DNA from: an uncultured Lachnospiraceae bacterium
GTDB lineage: Bacteria > Bacillota > Clostridia > Lachnospirales > Lachnospiraceae
NCBI GenBank assembly: GCA_947176965.1
Contig: CAMWSU010000019.1
Location: forward strand, 1 to 37,817
DNA: 37,817 nt
Reading direction: 5' to 3'
Position 1 is the first letter of the stretch. The number at the start of each line of letters is the position of its first letter. Under the pieces are notes generated by a model. The model did not search any database. It was not told where the DNA came from and saw only the letters and a program-made list of their open reading frames with translations. The position numbers and the translations under genes are program-made. Below, piece after piece: positions 30,325 through 37,817 of this stretch.

Positions 30325-31320
30325 TTATACATAGCCATACAGCCCGCGCACGGAAACCTCACCCGCATAGACCTCACAGCGTGTTCCGTCCGCATTTTCG
30401 ACGATCAGTTCCCCGTTCTTCGTGATCCCCTTTGAAATACCCACATACTCGCCCTTCGGGTCTAACACGCGCACCTCTTTTCCCATGCCCGCAAGATGCG
30501 CCTCGTATTGTTCCCTGACGGCGGACAGATCATGTGTCTGTAAGAACTGTTCATAATATTGTTCAAAAAAGAACATCACACGCGCAATGAGCTGTGCGCG
30601 CGAATTTGTCCGTCCCGTCTCACGCAGCACGGAAGTGGCAATCTTGTCCACTTCCTTCGGAAATTCCCTTTGGTTCACGTTGATGCCCGTGCCGATGACG
30701 ACATGGTGGATATATCCCGGCTCTGCACTCATTTCCGTCAGTATGCCGCATACCTTATGCCCGTTTAATACAACATCATTCGGCCATTTGATCTGTACCG
30801 ACTGATCTTCACAGACCTCCTCTAATGCCGCTGTGACGGCCAATGCCATTAACAGCGTCACACGGGAAGCATATTCCGGCGAGAACTGCGGTTTGAGCAG
30901 CAGCGTCATGTAGATTGCCTGCCCGCTGTCCTCCGACTCCCATCCTTTTCCCCGTCTGCCGCGTCCCATCGTCTGTGTATCCGCAACCACAAGCGCACCG
31001 TGCGGCGCACCCTCCTCCGCAAGACGCTTCGCGTCAATATTCGTAGAGCCTGTTTCCCCATAGGAATACACCGTCCTGCCCGCCCACGCAGTCGTAAGCC
31101 GGCTTGTGACCTCCTCTGCGGAGATTACGTCGGGCGCGCTTTTCAAGCAGTACCCCCGATTCGGGACTGCCTCGATCTCATAGCCTTCCGCTTTCAGTTG
31201 ATTGATGATCTTCCAGACAGCCGTGCGCGATACGCCGAAGCGCCCGCACAGTTCCTGTCCGGATACATAGGTCCCGCTGCGCAGGAGCTTCAGGATCTGC
31301 GTTTTTTTTGTTTCTTCCAT
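30325..31320 (-). CDS. birA: Bifunctional biotin-protein ligase/biotin operon repressor
   Basis: A 331-residue BirA. Residues 1-60 are a winged helix (GVSRTAVWKIINQLKAEGY), which binds the biotin operator. The central ligase domain has ETGSTN, the biotinyl-AMP loop GRGRRGKGW (119-127) and KWPND; a C-terminal SH3-like domain follows (YEAHLAGMGKEVRVL). It activates biotin with ATP and attaches it to carboxyl-carrier lysines. The presence of the HTH means it can also repress transport or synthesis genes. The ATG is preceded by GGGGATTAGGAA. Confidence 0.95.
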   Translation of the reverse strand: MEETKKTQILKLLRSGTYVSGQELCGRFGVSRTAVWKIINQLKAEGYEIEAVPNRGYCLKSAPDVISAEEVTSRLTTAWAGRTVYSYGETGSTNIDAKRLAEEGAPHGALVVADTQTMGRGRRGKGWESEDSGQAIYMTLLLKPQFSPEYASRVTLLMALAVTAALEEVCEDQSVQIKWPNDVVLNGHKVCGILTEMSAEPGYIHHVVIGTGINVNQREFPKEVDKIATSVLRETGRTNSRAQLIARVMFFFEQYYEQFLQTHDLSAVREQYEAHLAGMGKEVRVLDPKGEYVGISKGITKNGELIVENADGTRCEVYAGEVSVRGLYGYV

Positions 31321-31382
31321 TTCCTAATCCCCGTCATGCCAATATGCGCCAGCACCATCCGTGAAGAAAGACTGCAACTCTG

Positions 31383-31483
31383 GAAGAATCCGCTTGCGGA
31401 TTCTTCGGTGTGAGTAAGTCCCGCCAATGCGGGACTGTAGAAAATCTTCGCGAAACGGCCTCTGCCGTGAGCGTTAGATTTTC
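31383..31483. repeat. Three-hairpin intergenic element
   Basis: Three palindromes in a row between argF and birA: 31383-31406 (11-bp exact arms, 2-nt loop); 31417-31436 (8-bp arms AGTCCCGC/GCGGGACT); and 31440-31483, whose outer arms are GAAAATCT/AGATTTTC with an inner ACGGC/GCCGT stem. The last overlaps the argF stop. No T-run, so not a plain terminator. The first hairpin shares an AAGAATC...GATTCTT core with elements at 33.36 and 35.07 kb. Confidence 0.75.
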
Positions 31484-32496
31484 TTCTCACACTCAAACGC
31501 GCCGAGTGTCGCCGCCATGACCGCCTTGATCGTGTGCATGCGGTTTTCTGCCTCCTCAAACACATGGGAGCGCACGGACTCAAACACCTCGTCCGTCACT
31601 TCCATTTCGGTCAGACCGTATTTTTCATGGATTTCCTTTCCGATCTTCGTGTCCAGATCATGAAATGCAGGAAGACAATGCAAAAACACCGCTTTCTCTC
31701 CCGCATGATCCATGACCTCACTTGTCACGCGATACGGTGTTAAATCGCGGATACGCTCCTCCCATACGCTGTCCGGCTCGCCCATGGACACCCACACATC
31801 CGTACAGATCACGTCCGCATCCTTCGTTCCTTCCCTCACATCCGAAGTCAGCGTGACCGTTCCGCCGCTCTCTTTCGCGTATTCCCTGCACTGTGCCACA
31901 AGTGCCCCGTCGGGAAAATACTTCTCGGGCGCACACGCCGTAAAATGCAGTCCGAGCTTTGCGCATACGATCATCAGCGAATTTCCCATGTTATAACGGG
32001 CATCACCCATATACACCAGTTTTAAGCCCGCAAGACGCCCGAACAGCTCACGGATTGTCAGCATATCGGCAAGCATCTGCGTCGGATGATACTCGTTCGT
32101 CAGTCCGTTCCAGACCGGAACACCTGCATAGGCGGCAAGCTCCTCCACGATCGCCTGCTCAAAGCCCCGGTACTCAATCCCTTCATACATGGAGCCGAGC
32201 ACGCGCGCCGTATCCTTGATGCTTTCTTTTTTCCCAATCTGCGAACCCGACGGATCTAAATAAGTCGTTCCCATGCCGAGGTCATGCGCCGCCACCTCGA
32301 ACGAGCAGCGCGTCCGCGTACTGGTCTTCTCAAAAATGAGCGCCACGTTTTTTCCGCGCAGCACATCGACCGGGATTCCTTTTTTCTTTTTTTCCTTTAA
32401 TTCCGCCGCCAAATCCAGCAGGTAAGTGATTTCCTGCGGTGTAAAATCCTTTAATGTCAAAAAATGACGTCCTTTTAAGCTGATTGTTTCACTCAT
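31474..32496 (-). CDS. argF: Ornithine carbamoyltransferase
   Basis: A 340-residue catabolic/anabolic OTCase converting ornithine and carbamoyl phosphate to citrulline. The carbamoyl-phosphate loop STRTR (59-63) and the HPTQ motif are followed by the ornithine-binding motif with catalytic Cys, HCLPAFHD. I start at 32496, where GGAGG precedes [10 protein letters not shown]; the frame is open 25 residues further without a suitable site. No other arginine genes adjoin it, so either biosynthesis or the arginine deiminase pathway is possible. Length and sequence look normal. Confidence 0.94.
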   Translation of the reverse strand: MSETISLKGRHFLTLKDFTPQEITYLLDLAAELKEKKKKGIPVDVLRGKNVALIFEKTSTRTRCSFEVAAHDLGMGTTYLDPSGSQIGKKESIKDTARVLGSMYEGIEYRGFEQAIVEELAAYAGVPVWNGLTNEYHPTQMLADMLTIRELFGRLAGLKLVYMGDARYNMGNSLMIVCAKLGLHFTACAPEKYFPDGALVAQCREYAKESGGTVTLTSDVREGTKDADVICTDVWVSMGEPDSVWEERIRDLTPYRVTSEVMDHAGEKAVFLHCLPAFHDLDTKIGKEIHEKYGLTEMEVTDEVFESVRSHVFEEAENRMHTIKAVMAATLGAFECEKKI

Positions 32497-32544
32497 GCTA
32501 ATCCTCCATGCCCCTCCACGACCCGCGAAGTGAACTTCTGCGCA

Positions 32545-32572
32545 ATCATAGTAAAATACATACCCTTCCAAG
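32545..32572 (-). promoter_or_regulatory. Candidate argF promoter
   Basis: Minus-strand CTTGGA (32567-32572), 16-nt spacer, TATGAT (32545-32550), about 48 nt before the argF start. The -35 is weak. Confidence 0.4.
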
Positions 32573-32605
32573 CAGGTATAATGCCTATCGACATTGTACC
32601 ATAAC

Positions 32606-33223
32606 TTATATTAATCTGATATTATCATTTTCAATATAAACTGCTTGTCCGTCAACAAGTTGTATTTCTTTTTCCCCTTTTGACAATTCAACTAATCTAT
32701 TCTCTTTCCAATGAGGAATGATAGGATTCGGAATAATATGCAATCCATCTTCCAGGTTTCCTGCCACATACATACTGCCGGCACTGATCCCAACATATAC
32801 AAGACCATTATTAATTGCTTTTGCAATTACGTTATCAAATCCTGTCCTGACCATTTCACGACAAAGAACAGCACTATCTCCGCCACCGACAAAAACAGCA
32901 TCAAATCTTTTCAGTTCCTCAATCGTTAATAGCCTTGTAATCACGGCAGGATTTTTGATATGTTGTGAATATGTTCGCTTGTAATCTTTAGAAAGAAGTA
33001 ATTCTAAATTATACACCAAAATATTTTCATAACAAATTCCCATTTTTACAAGTTCGTCCAAACAAACGGCTAATCCTTCTCTTGCTCCGTCTGTTTCAAT
33101 TCCGGCAGTTGGTATATATAGTATTTTTATATCTTCAGGACTTTTTCCAATAATATCAAAAAATATCTTTTTCATACTATCAGATAAGCCACTTGATGTT
33201 AAAAGCAAATGTCTGTGATTCAT
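32606..33223 (-). CDS. Peptidase S51-like (dipeptidase E family) protein
   Basis: A 205-residue class I glutamine-amidotransferase-fold hydrolase of the S51 family. The nucleophile elbow is [12 protein letters not shown] with Ser147, as in aspartyl dipeptidase PepE and cyanophycinase. An upstream [10 protein letters not shown] (111-120) holds the conserved Gly-rich substrate loop. Family members cleave N-terminal Asp dipeptides in the cytosol. The ATG at 33223 has AGGAGGGG 7 nt upstream. Single gene with its own promoter and a downstream neighbour (argF) read from a separate start. Confidence 0.88.
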   Translation of the reverse strand: MNHRHLLLTSSGLSDSMKKIFFDIIGKSPEDIKILYIPTAGIETDGAREGLAVCLDELVKMGICYENILVYNLELLLSKDYKRTYSQHIKNPAVITRLLTIEELKRFDAVFVGGGDSAVLCREMVRTGFDNVIAKAINNGLVYVGISAGSMYVAGNLEDGLHIIPNPIIPHWKENRLVELSKGEKEIQLVDGQAVYIENDNIRLI

Positions 33224-33265
33224 TGTAATGCCCCTCCTGTTTATAAACACCGCTTTATCAATACA

Positions 33266-33294
33266 ATTGTAACCTGTTTTTAACGGACACACAA
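33266..33294 (-). promoter_or_regulatory. Candidate promoter of the S51 peptidase gene
   Basis: Minus-strand TTGTGT (33289-33294), 17-nt spacer, TACAAT (33266-33271), about 43 nt before the start codon and downstream of the SPFH gene terminator. Confidence 0.5.
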
Positions 33295-33322
33295 TTCCGA
33301 AAGGGGAAGAAAATAAATGTGC

Positions 33323-33354
33323 AGAAAAAAGAGTTGCGCGCAGCGCAACTCTTT
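33323..33354 (-). terminator. Rho-independent terminator of the nfeD-SPFH operon
   Basis: Exact arms GAGTTGCGC/GCGCAACTC (33331-33339 and 33343-33351), extended by AAA/TTT pairs, with six T on the minus strand after the stem. A small second hairpin (33359-33374, AATCAC/GTGATT) sits between it and the gene end. Confidence 0.9.
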
Positions 33355-33434
33355 CGAAAAATCACTAACGTGATTCTTCCGGGATGAAAATTTCCTATCC
33401 GATGCACAACGTATCGTTAAACGCTCCCGTAAAC

Positions 33435-34364
33435 TTATTTCGTAATGACCTCCTTAAAGGTCGTAGCAAGCCCTGCGATTCCCTGTAAATCAGACGGAAT
33501 GATGATCTTGGTCGCCTGTCCGTTCGCCGCCTTCTCAAACGCCTCTAAGCTCTTTAACTGCAACACCTTATCATCCATACCGGATTCCTTCAAGAAACGG
33601 ATACCGTCCGCCGTTGCCTGCTGCACTCTTAAGATTGCCTCAGCCTGGCCTTCCGCCTCGCGGATCATCTTCTCTTTCTGCGCCTCTGCGCGGAGGATTG
33701 CCGCCTGCTTCTCTGCTTCCGCCTCAAGGATCGCCGCCTCTTTCTTACCTTCTGCAACAGTTACGCTCGCTTTTTTCTCACCCTCTGCTCTCGTAACCGC
33801 TTCACGGCGCTCACGCTCCGCTTTCATCTGTCTCTCCATCGCATTCTGGATCTCTGCAGGAGGAATGATGTTCTTTAACTCGACACGCGTAACCTTAATG
33901 CCCCACGGGTCGGTCGCCACGTCCAGGGATGCACGCATTTTCGTGTTGATCGTCTCACGCGACGTCAGTGTCTGGTCAAGCTCTAAGTCACCGATGATGT
34001 TACGCAGCGTCGTCGCCGTCAAATTCTCAATCGCCATGATCGGGTTCTCCACTCCGTATGCGAACAGTCTCGGGTCGGTGATCATGAAAAATACGACCGT
34101 ATCGATCCGCATTGTAACGTTATCCTTCGTGATAACGGGCTGCGGCGCGAAGTCCACAACCTGCTCTTTTAACAGAACCCTCTTTGCGACCTTATCGATC
34201 AGCGGCATTTTGAAGTGAATGCCCACGGGCCATGTTCCCTGATAAGCGCCGAGACGCTCCACAACAAACGCCTGTGCCTGCGGAACAATCTTTACGCAGG
34301 ATGCAAGGATCACAATGAGTAATACAAGTACAACAAGAAGTGCGATAATTCCCGGATTATTCAT
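33435..34364 (-). CDS. SPFH/Band 7 (stomatin/prohibitin-like) membrane protein
   Basis: A 309-residue membrane-scaffold protein. A single N-terminal anchor (residues 6-24) is followed by the SPFH domain, starting IVPQAQAFVVERLGAYQGTW and including RNIIGDLELDQTLTSR. A long Ala/Glu/Lys-rich coiled coil (about 190-260) and a small C-terminal region follow. This is the QmcA/stomatin type, which organises membrane microdomains and proteases. The ATG at 34364 has AAAGGG 8 nt upstream. The upstream open frame to 34577 is not coding. It follows nfeD by 110 nt, the classic NfeD-stomatin pair. A perfect 8-bp hairpin (34381-34400) lies just before its ribosome site. Confidence 0.93.
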   Translation of the reverse strand: MNNPGIIALLVVLVLLIVILASCVKIVPQAQAFVVERLGAYQGTWPVGIHFKMPLIDKVAKRVLLKEQVVDFAPQPVITKDNVTMRIDTVVFFMITDPRLFAYGVENPIMAIENLTATTLRNIIGDLELDQTLTSRETINTKMRASLDVATDPWGIKVTRVELKNIIPPAEIQNAMERQMKAERERREAVTRAEGEKKASVTVAEGKKEAAILEAEAEKQAAILRAEAQKEKMIREAEGQAEAILRVQQATADGIRFLKESGMDDKVLQLKSLEAFEKAANGQATKIIIPSDLQGIAGLATTFKEVITK

Positions 34365-34474
34365 AACTGTTCCCTTTCCGCTTACCCGCTTTCGGGTAAG
34401 TCCCTTTTCGATTTTGATTACATGTAAGCCCCCCGGCTTTTCTGTAGTGCTGATGCATGAAAGCTGTCTGTTTC

Positions 34475-34906
34475 CTATTTCGGCTCCACGATCAGCTTCA
34501 CGCCGCTTACCTGTCTGACGACGACCACCATGCCAACCGGAAGTCTCATACCCTCGTAGAGCGTACGGGCTGACCATTCCTGTCCGCCGACCTTAACCTC
34601 GCCGATTCCCTCAAGATTATTGATCTCGCTTGTCACGATCGCCTGCATGCCGATCATGCTCTCCACATTTGTCCGTACCCTGTCCTTATTGAAATAGCGG
34701 ACGGCAAGCGGTCTTGTAAACCACAAAAGCACCAGAGAGACCACAAAAAACAGGATGATCTGAAGCCACAGGGGTGCCGAAAAAGCAGCCGCGACCGCTG
34801 CGATCAGACTTCCGCCTGCAAACCAGATCGTCGTCAACGCCATCGACACAAGCTCGACCACGATAAATACAGCGAGCGCTATCAGCCATATGACAGTCAA
34901 ATTCAT
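34475..34906 (-). CDS. NfeD-like membrane protein (short form)
   Basis: A 143-residue NfeD1b-type protein lacking the ClpP-like protease domain. Three hydrophobic helices (about 5-75) are followed by a C-terminal OB-fold (IGMQAIVTSEINNLEGIGEVKVGGQ, ending VVRQVSGVKLIVEP). NfeD proteins pair with stomatin/prohibitin partners, here the next gene. The ATG at 34906 has GGGG 8 nt upstream; the one at 34912 is too close. Confidence 0.93.
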   Translation of the reverse strand: MNLTVIWLIALAVFIVVELVSMALTTIWFAGGSLIAAVAAAFSAPLWLQIILFFVVSLVLLWFTRPLAVRYFNKDRVRTNVESMIGMQAIVTSEINNLEGIGEVKVGGQEWSARTLYEGMRLPVGMVVVVRQVSGVKLIVEPK

Positions 34907-34954
34907 AACCATTCCCCTTTCTTCTGTTCTGTGTGTATTATCTTACACCATTTT

Positions 34955-34989
34955 GAAAAAAAAAGAAACCCTCCTGCCAAGAGTTTCTT
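34955..34989 (-). terminator. Rho-independent terminator between sleB-type gene and nfeD
   Basis: An 11-bp stem with two G-U pairs (outer arms AAGAAAC 34963-34969 and GTTTCTT 34983-34989) followed on the minus strand by nine T. It closes the hydrolase transcript before nfeD. Confidence 0.85.
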
Positions 34990-35065
34990 TCTTTTTTCAT
35001 ATCGTTCAGCCTTCACATCGTTCAGCCGCGCCATTCGCAAAGGTGCCTCCGGCGCTTTCCCGCTC

Positions 35066-35184
35066 CAAAGAATCTCTGTGCGATTCTTTGAAGCTAACTT
35101 TGCTCATGACATGGCGCTCCGTTCATGAATTTGCCCGCTCGCAAAAACATACAAGCATGTTTTTCGCTCTCAAACAAATTCATG
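35066..35184. repeat. Multi-hairpin intergenic element downstream of the hydrolase
   Basis: Contains CAAAGAATC/GATTCTTTG arms (35066-35074 and 35082-35090) and a nested pair: outer CATGAATTTG/CAAATTCATG (35124-35133 and 35175-35184) and inner AAAAACAT/ATGTTTTT (35143-35150 and 35157-35164). The outer arm core GAATTTG/CAAATTC and nearby CGCTC/GAGCG segments recur in the 9.85 kb element, and the AAGAATC core recurs at 31.4 kb. Confidence 0.75.
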
Positions 35185-35194
35185 GCTGAACTCT

Positions 35195-36421
35195 TTACCA
35201 AAACGCGTGATCGCCGATGATCAGATCGCTGCTGCGGATGGTCTTCACATTAAAGTGAAGCACATCGCCGACATTGCTGACACCGCTCATCGCCTCGATC
35301 GCCGCCTGTGTACACGAATCCGGCACACCGCGCTGCAGCGCTTTCGCCACCCTGCCCGTCATGGCAGGCGTAAACTGTCCCGGCGCATAAATAACGCCCG
35401 ATATTGTGTTGGGATATGCCGGGTGCTTCACACGGTTCATCACGACCGCGCCGACCGCAAGCTGTCCCTCATACGTCTGATTGCCCGCCTCACACCAGAT
35501 CAACGCCGCTAAAAGCTGTAGATCCGTGTAGTTCGCCTCTACATTAGCCTGCTCTTCGCTGAGCGCCGCCCTGCGCGCCGCCGCATCTTCCTGTGCCCTG
35601 CGCCTAGCTTCTGCCTCGGCCGCTTCGCGTTCCGAGATCTCCTGCAGGGTCTCACCCGTCGCGCATAGCAGGTCTACCGTTACATATTGGGCGGATACAT
35701 AGCCCTCGCTCCCGTCATAAGCAATCTTGAGCCATTCGCCCATATCTTCGTAAATATCAACAATATCCCCCTCGGCAAGCAGCGCGTAAATGCCTGCGTC
35801 CGTAGACGCCTGCTTGCGGATGCGCAGGCCACTCTCATTTACCGTTGCCGTCCATCTTCCGACCTGCGCCAATGCTTCCTGCGCTTCCTCATCAAATAAC
35901 AGATAATCGTTCTTCGCCCATCCGACAACGTTGCCCGAACGCAGAAGCGTCCATCCGTCGCCCTCTTCTATAATCTCACCGTAACAGTCTGCATACAGTC
36001 TGCCGATGATCGGTGCATCCTCACCTGCAGACTCCCGGACATTCAGTGTACTCTGCACATTTGTCATAACAAACGTGGTTTGTCTCTCCGCGGTGCCCGC
36101 CTCCGGCTCATCTGCCGATGCCTGTTCCTGCGCTGCTCCCGAAGACGCCTGCGTCCCTCTTGTCTCTATGCCGGACGGTGTCCCCTGCGTTCCTCCTGTT
36201 CCGGAGTTTAATGAAAGCTCCGTATCCAAGATCAATGCCACACCAGCGCTCAGCGTATCCGTATCCAGAATCAGCTCAGCCCCCGCCTGCAGCGCATCCA
36301 CATGTTCGGTGCCGCCCGCTATGACTGTACTCGTTGAAGCAGCTGCATACGCCAAGATCACAACAACCGCCATGATTACCGCGGCCGCACGGGGCAGTCT
36401 TTCGCCTGTTGCTCCCTTCAT
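35195..36421 (-). CDS. Secreted SH3-domain cell-wall hydrolase, SleB-type
   Basis: A 408-residue exported protein. Residues 10-35 form a signal or anchor helix. A low-complexity Thr/Ser/Gly region holds a repeated ILDTDTLSAG/ILDTELSL unit (50-72). Two bacterial SH3 domains follow (about 116-176 and 190-250), each ending in a VGWAKNDYL- or EGYVSAQYV-type strand, then an Ala/Glu/Arg coiled coil (260-297). The SleB/Hydrolase_2 domain begins at about 299, with the catalytic Glu in WCEAGNQ (E311), VGAVVMNRV and FTPAMTGRV. It cuts peptidoglycan glycan strands, in spore cortex or vegetative wall. GGAGG is 6 nt before the ATG. Confidence 0.92.
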   Translation of the reverse strand: MKGATGERLPRAAAVIMAVVVILAYAAASTSTVIAGGTEHVDALQAGAELILDTDTLSAGVALILDTELSLNSGTGGTQGTPSGIETRGTQASSGAAQEQASADEPEAGTAERQTTFVMTNVQSTLNVRESAGEDAPIIGRLYADCYGEIIEEGDGWTLLRSGNVVGWAKNDYLLFDEEAQEALAQVGRWTATVNESGLRIRKQASTDAGIYALLAEGDIVDIYEDMGEWLKIAYDGSEGYVSAQYVTVDLLCATGETLQEISEREAAEAEARRRAQEDAAARRAALSEEQANVEANYTDLQLLAALIWCEAGNQTYEGQLAVGAVVMNRVKHPAYPNTISGVIYAPGQFTPAMTGRVAKALQRGVPDSCTQAAIEAMSGVSNVGDVLHFNVKTIRSSDLIIGDHAFW

Positions 36422-36726
36422 ATGAAACCTCCGTGTGATTTGTGTTTTTCTTATCGAAATCTTCGTGCGCTCTTTTACTTTCCCTTACAAGTTTATTGCT
36501 TTCCTGTGTCAAATATTACGATTTTATTAAATAATGTTACGGCACATATAATAACAAAGCAGAAAACTTTTGTCAAGTTCCCTGCCTTCGTTAAAATTTC
36601 ACACAATTTCAGTTTCTTTTATGGTTATTTCATACAACTAATACAGAAGTCAACTCGCGAATATGACCAAAAAATGATTTCCATATCCCTCAGCCATCCC
36701 GCCGGACAATCCACTCCCCGCAGGAT
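36422..36726. other. Intergenic region with promoter, no gene
   Basis: An AT-rich spacer between proC and the hydrolase gene. It holds the consensus promoter at 36548-36576 and two weaker TTGACA/TTGACT-like -35 sequences. No coding frame is convincing. Confidence 0.6.
36548..36576 (-). promoter_or_regulatory. Consensus sigma-A promoter of the SleB-type gene
   Basis: Minus-strand TTGACA (36571-36576), 17-nt spacer, TATTAT (36548-36553), giving a leader of about 120 nt before the hydrolase ATG. A vegetative-type promoter suggests expression outside sporulation. Confidence 0.75.
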
Positions 36727-37521
36727 CTACAGCCGCTTTGACTTTTCCACACAGGCCGTCAGCGCCTCCACGACCGCGCTGCGCATTCCCTGACGCTCGA
36801 GCACACGCACACCTTCGATCGTTGTCCCCGCAGGCGAGCATACCATATCCTTCAGCTCTGCGGGATGCTTCCCCGTCTCCAGAATCAGCTTTGCCGTTCC
36901 CAAGACCGTCTGCGCCGCAAATTCGTATGCCTGCGCCCTCGGCATGCCGCCGAGCACCGCCGCATCCGCCATCGCCTCCACGAACATGCACACATAGGCA
37001 GGCGCGCTTCCCGCTACCGCACCGACCGTATCCATCAACCGCTCCGGCACCTCGACCGCCCTTCCAAACGAGGAAAGCAGCTTTTCTGCCAGGGTCTTAT
37101 CCTCATCCGTCACCTGCTGGTTATAACAAACGCCCGTGCAACCCTCGCCAACGAGCGCCGGCGTGTTCGGCATACACCGTACCAAACGGAGCATTTTCCC
37201 GAATTCCTGCTCGATATAAGCGGTCGTTTTCCCTGCCGCAATAGAAATAACAAGTGTTTTTTCATCGACACAGTCCTTCACCTGCGCAATCACCTGCGGA
37301 AACATCTGGGGTTTGACTGCCAAAAAGAGAATGTCCGACTCCCCTGCCACACGGCGGTTGTCCGACGTCGTCTCAATCCCGAAACGTTCCGATACCGCCT
37401 CAAGCGTTTTTGCGGTCGCCGCCGAGCCGATCAGCTCGTCCGCCCTGACCACCTGTTTATCCAGCATCCCGCCAATGATCGCTTTCGCCATATTGCCCAG
37501 TCCGATAAAACCGATTTTCAT
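36727..37521 (-). CDS. proC: Pyrroline-5-carboxylate reductase
   Basis: A 264-residue enzyme making proline from pyrroline-5-carboxylate with NAD(P)H. The N-terminal Rossmann motif is IGFIGLGNMAKAIIGG, followed by FLAVKPQ and RCMPNTPALVGEG. The C-terminal helical dimerisation domain has SAPAYVCMFVEAMADAAVLGG and SPAGTTIEGVRVLE, the conserved family signature. The ATG at 37521 has AGGA 9 nt upstream; the one at 37530 is too close. It ends with TAG, again showing normal use of that stop. No other proline gene is in view. Confidence 0.95.
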   Translation of the reverse strand: MKIGFIGLGNMAKAIIGGMLDKQVVRADELIGSAATAKTLEAVSERFGIETTSDNRRVAGESDILFLAVKPQMFPQVIAQVKDCVDEKTLVISIAAGKTTAYIEQEFGKMLRLVRCMPNTPALVGEGCTGVCYNQQVTDEDKTLAEKLLSSFGRAVEVPERLMDTVGAVAGSAPAYVCMFVEAMADAAVLGGMPRAQAYEFAAQTVLGTAKLILETGKHPAELKDMVCSPAGTTIEGVRVLERQGMRSAVVEALTACVEKSKRL

Positions 37522-37542
37522 ACATTTCATTCCTTTCTGTTT

Positions 37543-37817
37543 TTATTCCGTATCTCTGGCGCGCCTTTGGCGTGCCGCCTCATACAGCAGGATCCCTGCC
37601 GCCATCGCTGCATTTAGGGATTCCACATTGCCCGCCATCGGAATCGTAACGCAGCGATTTACACGCTTTACGGTCTCCTCCCGTAATCCGTTTCCCTCAT
37701 TCCCGATCAAAAAAGCACACGACGCCGGAGAGGCCGGGGGAGCATGGCCGCGGGCGTCGAGTCCCGGGCAGGCTGCATAGGTGCGCGCCCGGGCCGCCAT
37801 GGGCTGTGCCGGCGGGG
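37543..37817 (-). CDS. SpoU/TrmH-family RNA 2'-O-methyltransferase, C-terminal part
   Basis: The open frame runs off the right edge. Visible are motif 2, FLIGNEGNGL, and motif 3, IPMAGNVESLNAAMAAGILLYE, which form the trefoil-knot SAM site of SpoU methyltransferases acting on tRNA or rRNA. The N-terminal part lies outside. Upstream codons toward the edge are Pro/Ala-rich and GC-rich, unlike the rest of the region. It ends 22 nt before proC starts, so the two may be co-transcribed. Confidence 0.9.
   Translation of the reverse strand, partial: PPAQPMAARARTYAACPGLDARGHAPPASPASCAFLIGNEGNGLREETVKRVNRCVTIPMAGNVESLNAAMAAGILLYEAARQRRARDTE

Noticed and set aside
33435..34577. Long N-terminal extension of the SPFH protein (start at 34577)
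   Set aside because: The extra 71 residues overlap nfeD, have low-complexity antisense-like sequence, and the ATG at 34364 has a proper ribosome site and begins at the membrane anchor.
36738..37780. Several long plus-strand frames opposite proC and the SpoU gene
   Set aside because: The Pro/Arg/Ser-rich composition is typical of antisense of GC-rich coding sequence; the minus-strand frames carry full family motifs.

Overview
The window looks like chromosome from a low-to-moderate GC Clostridia, most likely a Lachnospiraceae-type gut Firmicute. This is inferred from a SleB-type cortex/cell-wall hydrolase, a greA gene followed by a lysyl-tRNA synthetase, Firmicute-type Shine-Dalgarno sequences before most genes, and a strong resemblance of many proteins to that family. 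No rRNA, tRNA, CRISPR array or insertion sequence was recognised. Apart from a short block at 1.35-4.36 kb, all recognised genes lie on the minus strand.

Region 1 (about 0-16 kb) is an accessory island. It starts with a tyrosine recombinase. A plus-strand block follows: two small overlapping unknown genes, a GNAT acetyltransferase, a lipoprotein, and a MerR/TipAS regulator behind a 19-bp-spacer promoter. Next comes a RelB/DinJ-YoeB toxin-antitoxin locus whose toxin gene carries an amber stop at codon 17. After it lies a chimeric gene in which the start of a VOC (glyoxalase/bleomycin-resistance) protein, itself cut by an amber stop, runs into an HhH-GPD glycosylase-like protein. A very AT-rich two-gene module (DUF6414-like plus a four-helix membrane protein) and a resistance-flavoured run follow. 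That run holds a chloramphenicol-acetyltransferase-like enzyme, two SAM methyltransferases, a stand-alone 5'-3' exonuclease, and an MFS efflux pump with a leader peptide and attenuator. The region ends in a three-gene overlapping operon led by a RelA/SpoT-fold nucleotidyltransferase.

Region 2 (about 15.5-23.4 kb) is a cell-envelope glycopolymer cluster. In transcription order it encodes a CDP-glycerol glycerophosphotransferase-like polymerase, an IspD/TarI-type cytidylyltransferase, an NAD-dependent epimerase, a GT2, a GT4 with an extra N-terminal Rossmann-like domain, a second GT2 paralogue, and a small membrane-anchored Rossmann-like protein. Together they suggest a teichoic-acid-like polymer made from a CDP-activated alditol. 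A Fic protein with internal 21-bp tandem repeats and an unknown Cys-rich protein follow upstream.

Region 3 (about 26-37.8 kb) is housekeeping: class I lysyl-tRNA synthetase with a C-terminal tRNA-binding domain, GreA, DusB, a small conserved protein, BirA, ornithine carbamoyltransferase, an S51-like peptidase, an SPFH/NfeD pair, a SleB-type hydrolase with SH3 domains, ProC, and the C-terminus of a SpoU/TrmH rRNA methyltransferase at the right edge. Terminators, several consensus promoters and multi-hairpin intergenic elements were found.

The best candidates for an undescribed system are the RelA/SpoT three-gene operon and the DUF6414-like/membrane-protein pair. The MFS attenuator, the amber-inactivated toxin and the VOC-glycosylase chimera are the clearest sequence-level surprises.
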